A stretch of 64,000 bases of DNA from Ascidia mentula (taxonomy: Eukaryota > Chordata > Ascidiacea > Phlebobranchia > Ascidiidae): positions 12,405,001 to 12,469,000 of the forward strand of contig OX387199.1 in the NCBI GenBank assembly GCA_947561715.1, read 5' to 3'. This document shows positions 26,901 through 39,582 of this stretch, piece by piece. The notes under the pieces are model-generated. The model was not told the origin of the DNA, did no database searches, and saw nothing but the letters and a program-made list of their open reading frames with translations. The position numbers and the translations under genes are program-made. Within the stretch, counting starts at the first letter, position 1. Every line of letters begins with the position of its first letter.

Positions 26901-27904
26901 AAAAAATATTTGTTTTCAGTACAAGCTTTATTATACAGTGGAAAACGCTGATACTCCAGTATTGCGTTTGCGGTTGCACAACGTATGTAACTATGCGCTT
27001 TCAGCACTTGTCCATTTTGCAGTATATGACTTTTCGATAAAAAATATTTTTTTTCAGTACAAGCTTTATTATACAGTGGAAAACGCTGATACTCCAGTAC
27101 TGAGTTTGCGGTTGCACAACGTATGTAACCATGCGATTTCAGCACTTGTCCATTTTGCAGTATATGACTTTTCGATAAAAAATATTTTTTTTCAGTACAA
27201 GCTTTATTATACATTGGAAAACGCTGATACTCCAGTACTGAGTTTGCGGTTGCACAACGTATGTAACCATGCGATTTCAGCACTTGTCCATTTTGCAGTA
27301 TACGACTTTTCGGTAAAAAATATTTTTTTTCAGTACAAGCTTTATTATACAGTGGAAAACGCTGATACTCCAGTACTGAGTTTGCGGTTGCACAACGTAT
27401 GTAACTGTGCGCTTTCAGCACTTGTCCATTTTGCAGTATATGACTTTTCGATAAAAAATATTTTTTTTCAGTACAAGCTTTATTATACAGTGGAAAACGC
27501 TGATACTCCAGTACTGAGTTTGCGGTTGCACAACGTATGTAACTATGCGCTTTCAGCACTTGTCCATTTTGCAGTATATGACTTTTCGACAAAAATTTTT
27601 TTTTTTCTGTACAAGCTTTATTATACCGTGGAAAACGCTGATACTCCAGTACTGAGTTTGCGGTTGCACAACGTATGTAACTATGCGATTTCAGCACTTG
27701 TCCATTTTGCAGTATATGAATTTTCGATAAAAAATATTTTTTGTCAGTACAAGCTTTATTATACAGTGGAAAACGCTGATACTCCAGTACTGAGTTTGCG
27801 GTTGCACAACGTATGTAACCATGCGATTTCAGCACTTGTCCATTTTGAAGTATACGACTTTTCGGTAAAAAATATATTTTATTCAGTACAAGCTTTATTA
27901 TACG
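23902..27904 (+). repeat. 138-bp satellite, higher-order block 6 (29 monomers)
   Basis: The block is 4,003 bp. It contains a one-base deletion in GTGGAAACGCTGG (about 25,009) and a compensating extra base in the AAAAAATAGTTTTTTTTCTG monomer (about 26,210). It also holds the GGAAAAGGCTG monomer near 26,250, an intact version of the site where the 21.7-kb element is inserted elsewhere in the window. Copy A of the 8,834-bp duplication covers it. Confidence 0.88.
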
Positions 27905-30900
27905 GTGGAAAACGCTGATACTCCAGTATTGCGTTTGCGGTTGCACAACGTATGTAACTATGCGCTTTCAGCACTTGTCCATTTTGCAGTATATGACTTT
28001 TCGATAAAAAATATTTTTTTTCAGTACAAGCTTTATTATACAGTGGAAAACGCTGATACTCCAGTTTTGCGTTTGCGGTTGCACAACGTATGTAACTATG
28101 CGCTTTCAGCACTTGTCCATTTTGCAGTATATGACTTTTCGATAAAAAATATTTTTTTTCAGTACAAGCTTTATTATACAGTGGAAAACGCTGATACTCC
28201 AGTAATGAGTTTGCGGTTGCACAACGTATGTAACTATGCGATTTCAGCACTTGTCAATCTTGCAGTATATGACTTTTCGATAAAAAATATTTTTTTTCAT
28301 TACAAGCTTTATTATACAGTGGAAAACGCTGGTACTCCAGTATTGCTTTTGCGGTTGCACAACGTATGTAACTATGCGATTTCAGCACTTGTCCATTTTG
28401 CAGTATATGACTTTTCGATAAAAAATATTTTTTTTCAGTACAAGCTTTATTATACAGTGGAAAACGCTGATACTCCAGTATTGCGTTTGCGGTTGCACAA
28501 CGTATGTAACTATGCGCTTTCAGCACTTGTCCATTTTGCAGTATATGACTTTTCGATAAAAAATATTTTTTTTCAGTACAAGCTTTATTATACAGTGGAC
28601 AACGCTGATACTCCAGTATTGCGTTTGCGGTTGCACAACGTATGTAACCATGCGATTTCAGCACTTGTCAATTTTGCAGTACACGACTATTCGGTAAAAA
28701 ATATTTTTTTTCAGTACAAGCTTTGTTATACAGTGGAAAACGCTGATACTCCAGTTTTGCGTTTGCGGTTGCACAACGTATGTAACTATGCGCTTTCAGC
28801 ACTTGTCCATTTTGCAGTATGTGACTTTTCGATAAAAAATGTTTTTTTTCAGTACAAGCTTTATTATACAGTGGAAAACGCTGATACTCCAGTAATGAGT
28901 TTGCGGTTGCACAACGTATGTAACTATGCGATTTCAGCACTTGTCCATCTTGCAGTATATGACTTTTCGATAAAAAATATTTTTTTTCATTACAAGCTTT
29001 ATTATACAGTGGAAAACGCTGGTACTCCAGTATTGCTTTTGCGGTTGCACAACGTATGTAACTATGCGATTTCAGCACTTGTCCATTTTGCAGTATATGA
29101 CTTTTCGATAAAAAATATTTTTTTTCAGTACAAGCTTTATTATACAGTGGAAAACGCTGATACTCCAGTATTGCGTTTGCGGTTGCACAACGTATGTAAC
29201 TATGCGATTTCAGCACTTGTCCATTTTGCAGTATATGACTTTTCGATAAAAAATATTTTTTTTCAGTACAAGCTTTATTATACAGTGGAAAACGCTGATA
29301 CTCCAGTACTGAGTTTGCGGTTGCACAAAGTATGTAACCATGCGATTTCAGCACTTGTCCATTTTGCAGTATATGACTTTTCGATAAAAAATATTTTTTT
29401 TCAGTACAAGCTTTATTATACAGTGGAAAACGCTGATACTCCAGTATTGCGTTTGCGGTTGCACAACGTATGTAACTATGCGATTTCAGCACTTGTCCAT
29501 TTTGCAGTATATGACTTTTCGATAAAAAATATTTTTTTTCAGTACAAGCTTTATTATACAGTGGAAAACGCTGATACTCCAGTACTGAGTTTGCGGTTGC
29601 ACAAAGTATGTAACCATGCGATTTCAGCACTTGTCTATTTTGCAGTATATGACTCTTCGATAAAAAATATTTTTTTTCAGTACAAGCTTTATTATACAGT
29701 GGAAAACGCTGATACTCCAGTATTGCGTTTGCGGTTGCACAACGTATGTAACTATGCGATTCCAGCACATGTCCATTTTGCAGTATATGACTTTTCGATA
29801 AAAAATATTTTTTTTCAGTACAAGCCTTATTATAAAGTGGAAAACGCTGATACTCCAGTACTGAGTTTGCGGTTGCACAAAGTATGTAACCATGCGATTT
29901 CAGCACTTGTCCATTTTGCAGTATATGACTTTTCGATAAAAAATATTTTTTTTCAGTACAAGCTTTATTATACAGTGGAAAACGCTGATACTCCAGTATT
30001 GCGTTTGCGGTTGCACAACGTATGTAACTGTGCGATTTCAGCACTTGTCCATTTTGCAGTATATGACTTTTCGATAAAAAATATTTTTTTTCAGTACAAG
30101 CTTTATTATACAGTGGAAAACGCTGATACTCCAGTACTGAGTTTGCGGTTGCACAAAGTATGTAACCATGCGATTTCAGCACTTGTCCATTTTGCAGTAT
30201 ATGACTTTTCGATAAAAAATATTTTTTTTCAGTACAAGCTTTATTATACAGTGGAAAACGCTGATACTCCAGTATTGCGTTTGCGGTTGCACAACGTATG
30301 TAACTATGCGATTTCAGCACTTGTCCATTTTGCAGTATATGACTTTTCGATAAAAAATATTTTTTTTCAGTACAAGCTTTATTATACAGTGGAAAACGCT
30401 GATACTCCAGTACTGAGTTTGCGGTTGCACAAAGTATGTAACCATGCGATTTCAGCACTTGTCCATTTTGCAGTATATGATTTTTCGATAAAAAATATTT
30501 TTTTTCAGTACAAGCTTCATTATACAGTGGAAAACGCTGATACTCCAGTATTGCGTTTGCGGTTGCACAACGTATGTAACTATGCGATTTCAGCACTTGT
30601 CCATTTTGCAGTATATGACTTTTCGATAAAAAATATTTTTTTTCAGTACAAGCTTTATTATACAGTGGAAAACGCTGATACTCCAGTACTGAGTTTGCGG
30701 TTGCACAAAGTATGTAACCATTCGATTTCAGCACTTGTCCATTTTGCAGTATATGACTTTTCGATAAAAAATATTTTTTTTCAGTACAAGCTTTATTATA
30801 CAGTGGAAAACGCTGATACTCCAGTATTGCGTTTGCGGTTGCACAACGTATGTAACTATGCGCTTTCAGCACTTGTCCATTTTGCAGTACATGACTTTTC

Positions 30901-32735
30901 GATAAAAAATAGTTTTTTTCAGTACAAGCTTTATTATACAGTGGAAAACGCTGATACTCCAGTATTGCGTTTGCGGTTGCACAACGTATGTAACTATGCG
31001 CTTTCAGCACTTGTCCATTTTGCAGTATATGACTTTTCGATAAAAAATATTTTTTTTCAGGACAAGCTTTATTATACAGTGGAAAACGCTGATACTCCAG
31101 TACTGAGTTTGCGGTTGCACAACGTATGTAACCATGCGATTTCAGCACTTGTCCATTTTGCAGTATATGACTTTTCGATAAAAAATATTTTTTTTCAGTA
31201 CAAGCTTTATTATACATTGGAAAACGCTGATACTCCAGTACTGAGTTTGCGGTTGCACAACGTATGTAACCATGCGATTTCAGCACTTGTCCATTTTGCA
31301 GTATACGACTTTTCGGTAAAAAATATTTTTTTTCAGTACAAGCTTTATTATACAGTGGAAAACGCTGATATTCCAGTACTGAGTTTGCGGTTGCACAACG
31401 TATGTAACTATGCGCTTTCAGCACTTGTCCATTTTGCAGTATATGACTTTTCGATAAAAAATATTTTTTTTCAGTACAAGCTTTATTATACAGTGGAAAA
31501 CGCCGATACCCCAGTACTGAGTTTGCGGTTGCACAACGTATGTAACTATGCGCTTTCAGCACTTGTCCATTTTGCAGTATATGACTTTTCGATAAAAAAT
31601 ATTTTTTTTCAGTACAAGCTTTATTATACAGTGGAAAACGCTGATACTCCAGTACTGAGTTTGCGGTTGCACAACGTATGTAACCATGCGCTTTCAGCAC
31701 TTGTCCATTTTGCAGTATATGACTTTTCGATAAAAAATATTTTTTTTCAGTACAAGCTTTATTATACAGTGGAAAACGCTGATACTCCAGTACTGAGTTT
31801 GCGGTTGCACAACGTATGTAACCATGCGATTTCAGCACTTGTCCATTTTTCAGTATATGACTTTTCGATAAAAAATATTTTTTTTCAGTACAAGCTTTAT
31901 TATACAGTGGAAAACGCTGATACTCCAGTAATGAGTTTGCGGTTGCACAACGTATGTAACTATGCGATTTCAGCACTTGTCCATCTTGCAGTATATGACT
32001 TTTCGATAAAAAATATTTTTTTTCATTACAAGCTTTATTATACAGTGGAAAACGCTGGTACTCCAGTATTGCTTTTGCGGTTGCACAACGTATGTAACTA
32101 TGCGATTTCAGCACTTGTCAATTTTGCAGTACACGACTATTCGGTAAAAAATATTTTTTTTCAGTACAAGCTTTGTTATACAGTGGAAAACGCTGATACT
32201 CCAGTTTTGCGTTTGCGGTTGCACAACGTATGTAACTATGCGCTTTCAGCACTTGTCCATTTTGCAGTATATGACTTTTCGATAAAAAATATTTTTTTTC
32301 AGTACAAGCTTTATTATGCAGTGGAAAACGCTGATACTCCAGTACTGAGTTTGCGGTTGCACAACGTATGTAACTATGCGATTTCAGCACTTGTCCATTT
32401 TGCAGTATACGACTTTTCGATAAAAAATATTTTTTTTCAGTACAAGCTTTATTATACATTGGAAAACGCTGATACTCCAGTTTTGCGTTTGCGGTTGCAC
32501 AACGTATGTAACTATGCGCTTTCAGCACTTGTCCATTTTGCAGTATATGACTTTTCGATAAAAAATATTTTTTTTCAGTACAAGCTTTATTATACAGTGG
32601 AAAACGCTGATACTTCAGTACTGAGTTTGCGGTTGCACAACGAATGTAACCATGCGATTTCAGCACTTGTCCATTTTGAAGTATTCGACTTTTCGGTAAA
32701 AAATATATTTTATTCAGTACAAGCTTTATTATACA
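27905..32735 (+). repeat. 138-bp satellite, higher-order block 7 (35 monomers)
   Basis: The block is 4,831 bp, 35 x 138 plus one. From its second monomer it matches block 5 at offset 8,834. Its first monomer differs, so the duplication junction lies inside this block and not at the boundary monomer. Confidence 0.87.
29147..30802 (+). repeat. 276-bp alternating dimer run in block 7
   Basis: Six dimers are identical in layout to those at 20,313-21,968, including GTAACTGTGCG near 30,024. A private C-to-T change gives TATGATTTTTCG near 30,478. Confidence 0.9.
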
Positions 32736-35700
32736 GTGGAAAACGCTGATACTCCAGTATTGCGTTTGCGGTTGCACAACGTATGTAACTATGTGCTTTC
32801 AGCACTTGTCCATTTTGCAGTATATGACTTTTCGATAAAAAATATTTTTTTTCAGTACAAGCTTTATTATACAGTGGAAAACGCTGATACTCCAGTACTG
32901 AGTTTGCGGTTGCACAACGTATGTAACTATGCGATTTCAGCACTTGTCCATTTTGCAGTATATGACTTTTCGATAACAAATATTTTTTTTCAGTACAAGC
33001 TTTATTATACAGTGGAAAACGCTGATACCCTAGTACTGAGTTTGCGGTTGCACAACGTATGTAACCATGCGATTTCAGCACTTGTCCATTTTGCAGTACA
33101 CGACTATTCGGTAAAAAATATTTTTTTTCAGTACAAGCTTTGTTATACAGTGGAAAATGCTGATACTCCAGTTTTGCGTTTGCGGTTGCACAACGTATGT
33201 AACTATGCGCTTTCAGCACTTGTCCATTTTGCAGTATATGACTTTTCGATAAAAAATATTTTTTTTCAGTACAAGCTTTATTATGCAGTGGAAAACGCTG
33301 ATACTCCAGTACTGAGTTTGCGGTTGCACAACGTATGTAACTATGCGATTTCAGCACTTGTCCATTTTGCAGTATACGACTTTTCGATAAAAAACATTTT
33401 TTTTCAGTACAAGCTTTATTATACATTGGAAAACGCTGATACTCCAGTTTTGCGTTTGCGGTTGCACAACGTATGTAACTATGCGCTTTCAGCACTTGTC
33501 CATTTTGCAGTATATGACTTTTCGATAAAAAATATTTTTTTTCAGTACAAGCTTTATTATACAGTGGAAAACGCTGATACTCCAGTACTGAGTTTGCGGT
33601 TGCACAACGTATGTAACCATGCGATTTCAGCACTTGTCCATTTTTCAGTATATGACTTTTCGATAAAAAATATTTTTTTTCAGTACAAGCTTTATTATAC
33701 AGTGGAAAACGCTGATACTCCAGTAATGAGTTTGCGGTTGCACAACGTATGTAACTATGCGATTTCAGCACTTGTCCATCTTGCAGTATATGACTTTTCG
33801 ATAAAAAATTTTTTTTTTCATTACAAGCTTTATTATACAGTGGAAACGCTGGTACTCCAGTATTGCTTTTGCGGTTGCACAACGTATTTAACTATGCGAT
33901 TTCAGCACTTGTCCATTTTGCAGTATATGACTTTTCGATAAAAAATATTTTTTTTCAGTACAAGCTTTATTATACAGTGGAAAACGCTGATACTCCAGTA
34001 TTGCGTTTGCGGTTGCACAACGTATGTAACTATGCGATTTCAGCACTTGTCCATTTTGCAGTATATGACTTTTCGATAAAAAATATTTTTTTTCAGTACA
34101 AGCTTTATTATACAGTGGAAAACGCTGATACTCCAGTATTGCGTTTGCGGTTGCACAACGTATGTAACTATGCGCTTTCAGCACTTGTCCATTTTGCAGT
34201 ATATGACTTTTCGATAAAAAATATTTTTTTTCAGTACAAGCTTTATTATACAGTGGACAACGCTGATACTCCAGTATTGCGTTTGCGGTTGCACAACGTA
34301 TGTAACTATGCGCTTTCAGCACTAGTCCATTTTGCAGTATATGACTTTTCGATAAAAAATATTTTTTTTCAGTACAAGCTTTATTATACAGTGGAAAACG
34401 CTGATACTCCAGTACTGAGTTTGCGGTTGCACAACGTATGTAACTATGCGCTTTCAGCACTTGTCCATTTTGCAGTATATGACTTTTCGATAAAAAATAT
34501 TTTTTTTCAGTACAAGCTTTATTATACAGTGGAAAACGCTGATACCCCAGTACTGAGTTTGCGGTTGCACAACGTATGTAACCATGCGATTTCAGCACTT
34601 GTCCATTTTGCAGTATACGACTATTCGGTAAAAAATATTTTTTTTCAGTACAAGCTTTGTTATACAGTGGAAAACGCTGATACTCCAGTTTTGCGTTTGC
34701 GGTTGCACAACGTATGTAACTATGCGCTTTCAGCACTTGTCCATTTTGCAGTATATGACTTTTCGATAAAAAATATTTTTTTTCAGTACAAGCTTTATTA
34801 TACAGTGGAAAACGCTGATACTCCAGTACTGAGTTTGCGGTTGCACAACGTATGTAACTATGCGATTTCAGCACTTGTCCATTTTGCAGTATACGACTTT
34901 TCGGTAAAAAATATTTTATTTCAGTACAAGCTTTATTATACAGTGGAAAACGCTGGTACTCCAGCATTGCTTTTGCGGTTGCACAACGTATGTAACTATG
35001 CGATTTCAGCACTTGTCCATTTTGCAGTATATGACTTTTCGACAAAAAATAGTTTTTTTTCTGTACAAGCTTTATTATACAGTGGAAAAGGCTGATACTC
35101 CAGTATTGCGTTTGCGGTTGCACAATGTATGTAATTATGCGATTTCAGCACTTGTCCATTTTGCAGTATATGACTTTTCGATAAAAAATGTTTTTTTTCA
35201 GTACAAGCTTTATTATACAGTGGAAAACGCTGATACTCCAGTAATGAGTTTGCGGTTGCACAACGTATGTAACTATGCGATTTCAGCACTTGTCCATCTT
35301 GCAGTATATGACTTTTCGATAAAAAATATTTTTTTTCATTACAAGTTTTATTATACAGTGGAAAACGCTGGTACTCCAGTATTGCTTTTGCGGTTGCACA
35401 ACGTATGTAACTATGCGATTTCAGCACTTGTCCATTTTGCAGTATATGACTTTTCGATAAAAAATATTTTTTTTCAGTACAAGCTTTATTATACAGTGGA
35501 AAACGCTGATACTCCAGTATTGCGTTTGCGGTTGCACAACGTATGTAACTATGCGATTTCAGCACTTGTCCATTTTGCAGTATATGACTTTTCGATAAAA
35601 AATATTATTTTTCAGTACAAGCTTTATTATACAGTGGAAAACGCTGATACTCCAGTATTGCGTTTGCGGTTGCACAACGTATGTAACTATGCGCTTTCAG

Positions 35701-36738
35701 CACTTGTCCATTTTGCAGTACATGACTTTTCGATAAAAAATATTTGTTTTCAGTACAAGCTTTATTATACAGTGGAAAACGCTGATACTCCAGTATTGCG
35801 TTTGCGGTTGCACAACGTATGTAACTATGCGCTTTCAGCACTTGTCCATTTTGCAGTATATGACTTTTCGATAAAAAATATTTTTTTTCAGTACAAGCTT
35901 TATTATACAGTGGAAAACGCTGATACTCCAGTACTGAGTTTGCGGTTGCACAACGTATGTAACCATGCGATTTCAGCACTTGTCCATTTTGCAGTATATG
36001 ACTTTTCGATAAAAAATATTTTTTTTCAGTACAAGCTTTATTATACATTGGAAAACGCTGATACTCCAGTACTGAGTTTGCGGTTGCACAACGTATGTAA
36101 CCATGCGATTTCAGCACTTGTCCATTTTGCAGTATACGACTTTTCGGTAAAAAATATTTTTTTTCAGTACAAGCTTTATTATACAGTGGAAAACGCTGAT
36201 ACTCCAGTACTGAGTTTGCGGTTGCACAACGTATGTAACTGTGCGCTTTCAGCACTTGTCCATTTTGCAGTATATGACTTTTCGATAAAAAATATTTTTT
36301 TTCAGTACAAGCTTTATTATACAGTGGAAAACGCTGATACTCCAGTACTGAGTTTGCGGTTGCACAACGTATGTAACTATGCGCTTTCAGCACTTGTCCA
36401 TTTTGCAGTATATGACTTTTCGACAAAAATTTTTTTTTTTCTGTACAAGCTTTATTATACCGTGGAAAACGCTGATACTCCAGTACTGAGTTTGCGGTTG
36501 CACAACGTATGTAACTATGCGATTTCAGCACTTGTCCATTTTGCAGTATATGAATTTTCGATAAAAAATATTTTTTGTCAGTACAAGCTTTATTATACAG
36601 TGGAAAACGCTGATACTCCAGTACTGAGTTTGCGGTTGCACAACGTATGTAACCATGCGATTTCAGCACTTGTCCATTTTGAAGTATACGACTTTTCGGT
36701 AAAAAATATATTTTATTCAGTACAAGCTTTATTATACG
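32736..36738 (+). repeat. 138-bp satellite, higher-order block 8 (29 monomers)
   Basis: The block is 4,003 bp, the 8,834-bp-shifted partner of block 6 with the same deletion and compensating insertion. Its final 13 or so monomers, from about 34,910, are the template for the shorter 2,072-bp units that follow. Confidence 0.88.
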
Positions 36739-38810
36739 GTGGAAAACGCTGATACTCCAGTATTGCGTTTGCGGTTGCACAACGTATGTAACTATGCGCT
36801 TTCAGCACTTGTCCATTTTGCAGTATATGACTTTTCGATAAAAAATATTTTTTTTCAGTACAAGCTTTATTATACAGTGGAAAACGCTGGTACTCCAGCA
36901 TTGCTTTTGCGGTTGCACAACGTATGTAACTATGCGATTTCAGCACTTGTCCATTTTGCAGTATATGACTTTTCGACAAAAAATATTTTATTTCAGTACA
37001 AGCTTTATTATACAGTGGAAAACGCTGGTACTCCAGCATTGCTTTTGCGGTTGCACAACGTATGTAACTATGCGATTTCAGCACTTGTCCATTTTGCAGT
37101 ATATGACTTTTCGACAAAAAATAGTTTTTTTTCTGTACAAGCTTTATTATACAGTGGAAAAGGCTGATACTCCAGTATTGCGTTTGCGGTTGCACAATGT
37201 ATGTAATTATGCGATTTCAGCACTTGTCCATTTTGCAGTATATGACTTTTCGATAAAAAATGTTTTTTTTCAGTACAAGCTTTATTATACAGTGGAAAAC
37301 GCTGATACTCCAGTAATGAGTTTGCGGTTGCACAACGTATGTAACTATGCGATTTCAGCACTTGTCCATCTTGCAGTATATGACTTTTCGATAAAAAATA
37401 TTTTTTTTCATTACAAGTTTTATTATACAGTGGAAAACGCTGGTACTCCAGTATTGCTTTTGCGGTTGCACAACGTATGTAACTATGCGATTTCAGCACT
37501 TGTCCATTTTGCAGTATATGACTTTTCGATAAAAAATATTTTTTTTCAGTACAAGCTTTATTATACAGTGGAAAACGCTGATACTCCAGTATTGCGTTTG
37601 CGGTTGCACAACGTATGTAACTATGCGATTTCAGCACTTGTCCATTTTGCAGTATATGACTTTTCGATAAAAAATATTATTTTTCAGTACAAGCTTTATT
37701 ATACAGTGGAAAACGCTGATACTCCAGTATTGCGTTTGCGGTTGCACAACGTATGTAACTATGCGCTTTCAGCACTTGTCCATTTTGCAGTACATGACTT
37801 TTCGATAAAAAATATTTGTTTTCAGTACAAGCTTTATTATACAGTGGAAAACGCTGATACTCCAGTATTGCGTTTGCGGTTGCACAACGTATGTAACTAT
37901 GCGCTTTCAGCACTTGTCCATTTTGCAGTATATGACTTTTCGATAAAAAATATTTTTTTTCAGTACAAGCTTTATTATACAGTGGAAAACGCTGATACTC
38001 CAGTACTGAGTTTGCGGTTGCACAACGTATGTAACCATGCGATTTCAGCACTTGTCCATTTTGCAGTATATGACTTTTCGATAAAAAATATTTTTTTTCA
38101 GTACAAGCTTTATTATACATTGGAAAACGCTGATACTCCAGTACTGAGTTTGCGGTTGCACAACGTATGTAACCATGCGATTTCAGCACTTGTCCATTTT
38201 GCAGTATACGACTTTTCGGTAAAAAATATTTTTTTTCAGTACAAGCTTTATTATACAGTGGAAAACGCTGATACTCCAGTACTGAGTTTGCGGTTGCACA
38301 ACGTATGTAACTGTGCGCTTTAAGCACTTGTCCATTTTGCAGTATATGACTTTTCGATAAAAAATATTTTTTTTCAGTACAAGCTTTATTATACAGTGGA
38401 AAACGCTGATACTCCAGTACTGAGTTTGCGGTTGCACAACGTATGTAACTATGCGCTTTCAGCACTTGTCCATTTTGCAGTATATGACTTTTCGACAAAA
38501 ATTTTTTTTTTTCTGTACAAGCTTTATTATACCGTGGAAAACGCTGATACTCCAGTACTGAGTTTGCGGTTGCACAACGTATGTAACTATGCGATTTCAG
38601 CACTTGTCCATTTTGCAGTATATGAATTTTCGATAAAAAATATTTTTTGTCAGTACAAGCTTTATTATACAGTGGAAAACGCTGATACTCCAGTACTGAG
38701 TTTGCGGTTGCACAACGTATGTAACCATGCGATTTCAGCACTTGTCCATTTTGAAGTATACGACTTTTCGGTAAAAAATATATTTTATTCAGTACAAGCT
38801 TTATTATACG
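36739..38810 (+). repeat. 2,072-bp higher-order unit, first tandem copy
   Basis: This is a 15-monomer unit (2,070 + 2 bp) between two boundary monomers. It begins with two successive GGTACTCCAGCATTG monomers, then the GGAAAAGGCTG monomer near 37,156, and then follows the last part of block 8 at offset 2,072. A private GCGCTTTAAGC change sits near 38,320. The start monomers look like hybrids: GACAAAAAATATTTTATTT combines features of two neighbouring block 8 monomers, which suggests the unit arose by unequal exchange. Confidence 0.88.
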
Positions 38811-39230
38811 GTGGAAAACGCTGATACTCCAGTATTGCGTTTGCGGTTGCACAACGTATGTAACTATGCGCTTTCAGCACTTGTCCATTTTGCAGTATAT
38901 GACTTTTCGATAAAAAATATTTTTTTTCAGTACAAGCTTTATTATACAGTGGAAAACGCTGGTACTCCAGCATTGCTTTTGCGGTTGCACAACGTATGTA
39001 ACTATGCGATTTCAGCACTTGTCCATTTTGCAGTATATGACTTTTCGACAAAAAATATTTTATTTCAGTACAAGCTTTATTATACAGTGGAAAACGCTGG
39101 TACTCCAGCATTGCTTTTGCGGTTGCACAACGTATGTAACTATGCGATTTCAGCACTTGTCCATTTTGCAGTATATGACTTTTCGACAAAAAATAGTTTT
39201 TTTTCTGTACAAGCTTTATTATACAGTGGA
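38811..39230 (+). repeat. 2,072-bp higher-order unit, second copy, left part (interrupted)
   Basis: The first 420 bp repeat 36,739-37,158 and then stop at ATACAGTGGA. The remaining 1,652 bp of the unit are found at 60,977-62,628. The unit is whole again if the insert at 39,231-60,973 and one GGA are removed. Confidence 0.92.
39228..39230. repeat. 3-bp target-site duplication, left copy (GGA)
   Basis: Intact sites read CAGTGGAAAAGGCTG, for example near 37,152. Here the sequence reads CAGTGGA and then the insert, and after the insert it reads GGAAAAGGCTG. GGA is therefore doubled around the insert. Three bases can match by chance, so the call rests mainly on the exact length accounting. Confidence 0.7.
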
Positions 39231-39582
39231 TATGGTGGCCTATACATTTTTCCATAAGAAAAAAAAATTCGTTTCGAATTTCGTTTTCCCGAAACAAATT
39301 TTGTTTTGAAATAATCAATTTTGTTTCCAAAAGCAAAATTCGAAACAGAGTTCAAAACGAATTTCAGAAAAGGTGGTTATGGTCAAAAACGAAATTCGAA
39401 ACAAATTTTTTGGAAAAACTTTTTTTTAAAAGTGAATATCGCTTGATGGAAACAAAGAGCTGATATTTAATATAATGACGTCAGTATTCAAAAACATATT
39501 TTTGTAAACAAATGTTGTTAACAAATCAAAGACCGTTTTGAAATGCCCAAATTTTGAAGTATCAAAAATGAAACTGTGAAAA
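39231..39582. other. Left end of insertion, AT-rich non-array DNA
   Basis: About 350 bp with no tandem array and no convincing reading frame. It is rich in short variants of AAATTCGTTTCGAA and GAAACAAATTTTG, the same words that make up the 77-bp repeat, so it may be a decayed edge of that array. ATCGCTTGATGGAAA near 39,439 matches a piece of the 190-bp family near 42,874. A TGACGTCA octamer lies near 39,477; no role can be inferred from one copy. Confidence 0.6.

Larger units (their letters stand above)
19209..28042 (+). repeat. 8,834-bp duplication, copy A
   Basis: Every landmark in this interval recurs 8,834 bp downstream. Examples are the one-base deletion GTGGAAACGCTGG near 25,009 (again near 33,843), the TATTTAACTATG variant near 25,052 (again near 33,886), the GGAAAAGGCTG monomer near 26,250 (again near 35,084) and the boundary monomers at 23.9 and 27.9 kb. 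Only scattered single-base differences were seen, such as GTGAAAAACG near 19,346. The exact left edge is uncertain by about one monomer because adjacent monomers are similar. Confidence 0.88.
28043..36876 (+). repeat. 8,834-bp duplication, copy B
   Basis: This is the direct tandem partner of 19,209-28,042. Private changes include TTGTCAATCTTGC near 28,254, TATGATTTTTCG near 30,478 and an A-to-T change giving AAAAAATTTTTT near 33,805. The right edge is approximate, since matching fades into generic monomers after the boundary at 36,738. Confidence 0.87.
1..39230 (+). repeat. 138-bp satellite array, left segment
   Basis: About 284 head-to-tail copies of a 138-bp unit fill this stretch without interruption. 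Landmarks in each unit are a GCGGTTGCACAACGTATG core, an A6-TA-T8 tract followed by CAG, and a HindIII site (AAGCTT) in TACAAGCTTTATTA. Monomers differ by a limited set of recurring substitutions: TAT/CAT, GCGCTT/GCGATT, CTGAGT/TTGCGT, CACAACG/CACAAAG and GATAAAA/GGTAAAA. The array was already in progress at position 1 and ends mid-monomer at 39,230, where foreign DNA begins. I do not recognise the family by name. Tandem arrangement and higher-order structure fit a centromeric or heterochromatic satellite, but no centromere-specific motif was identified. Confidence 0.97.

Noticed and set aside
1..39230. Forward and reverse open frames of 100 to 1,660 codons as repeat-protein genes
   Set aside because: They follow from a stop-free 138-bp unit whose length is a multiple of three. 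Forward frames mostly lack ATG, both strands are open over the same DNA, substitutions are not biased to silent sites, and no promoter or unique flank is present.
1..39230. CENP-B box in the 138-bp monomer
   Set aside because: No stretch matching the known box pattern (TTCG, four bases, A, then CGGG) was seen on either strand in the consensus unit.
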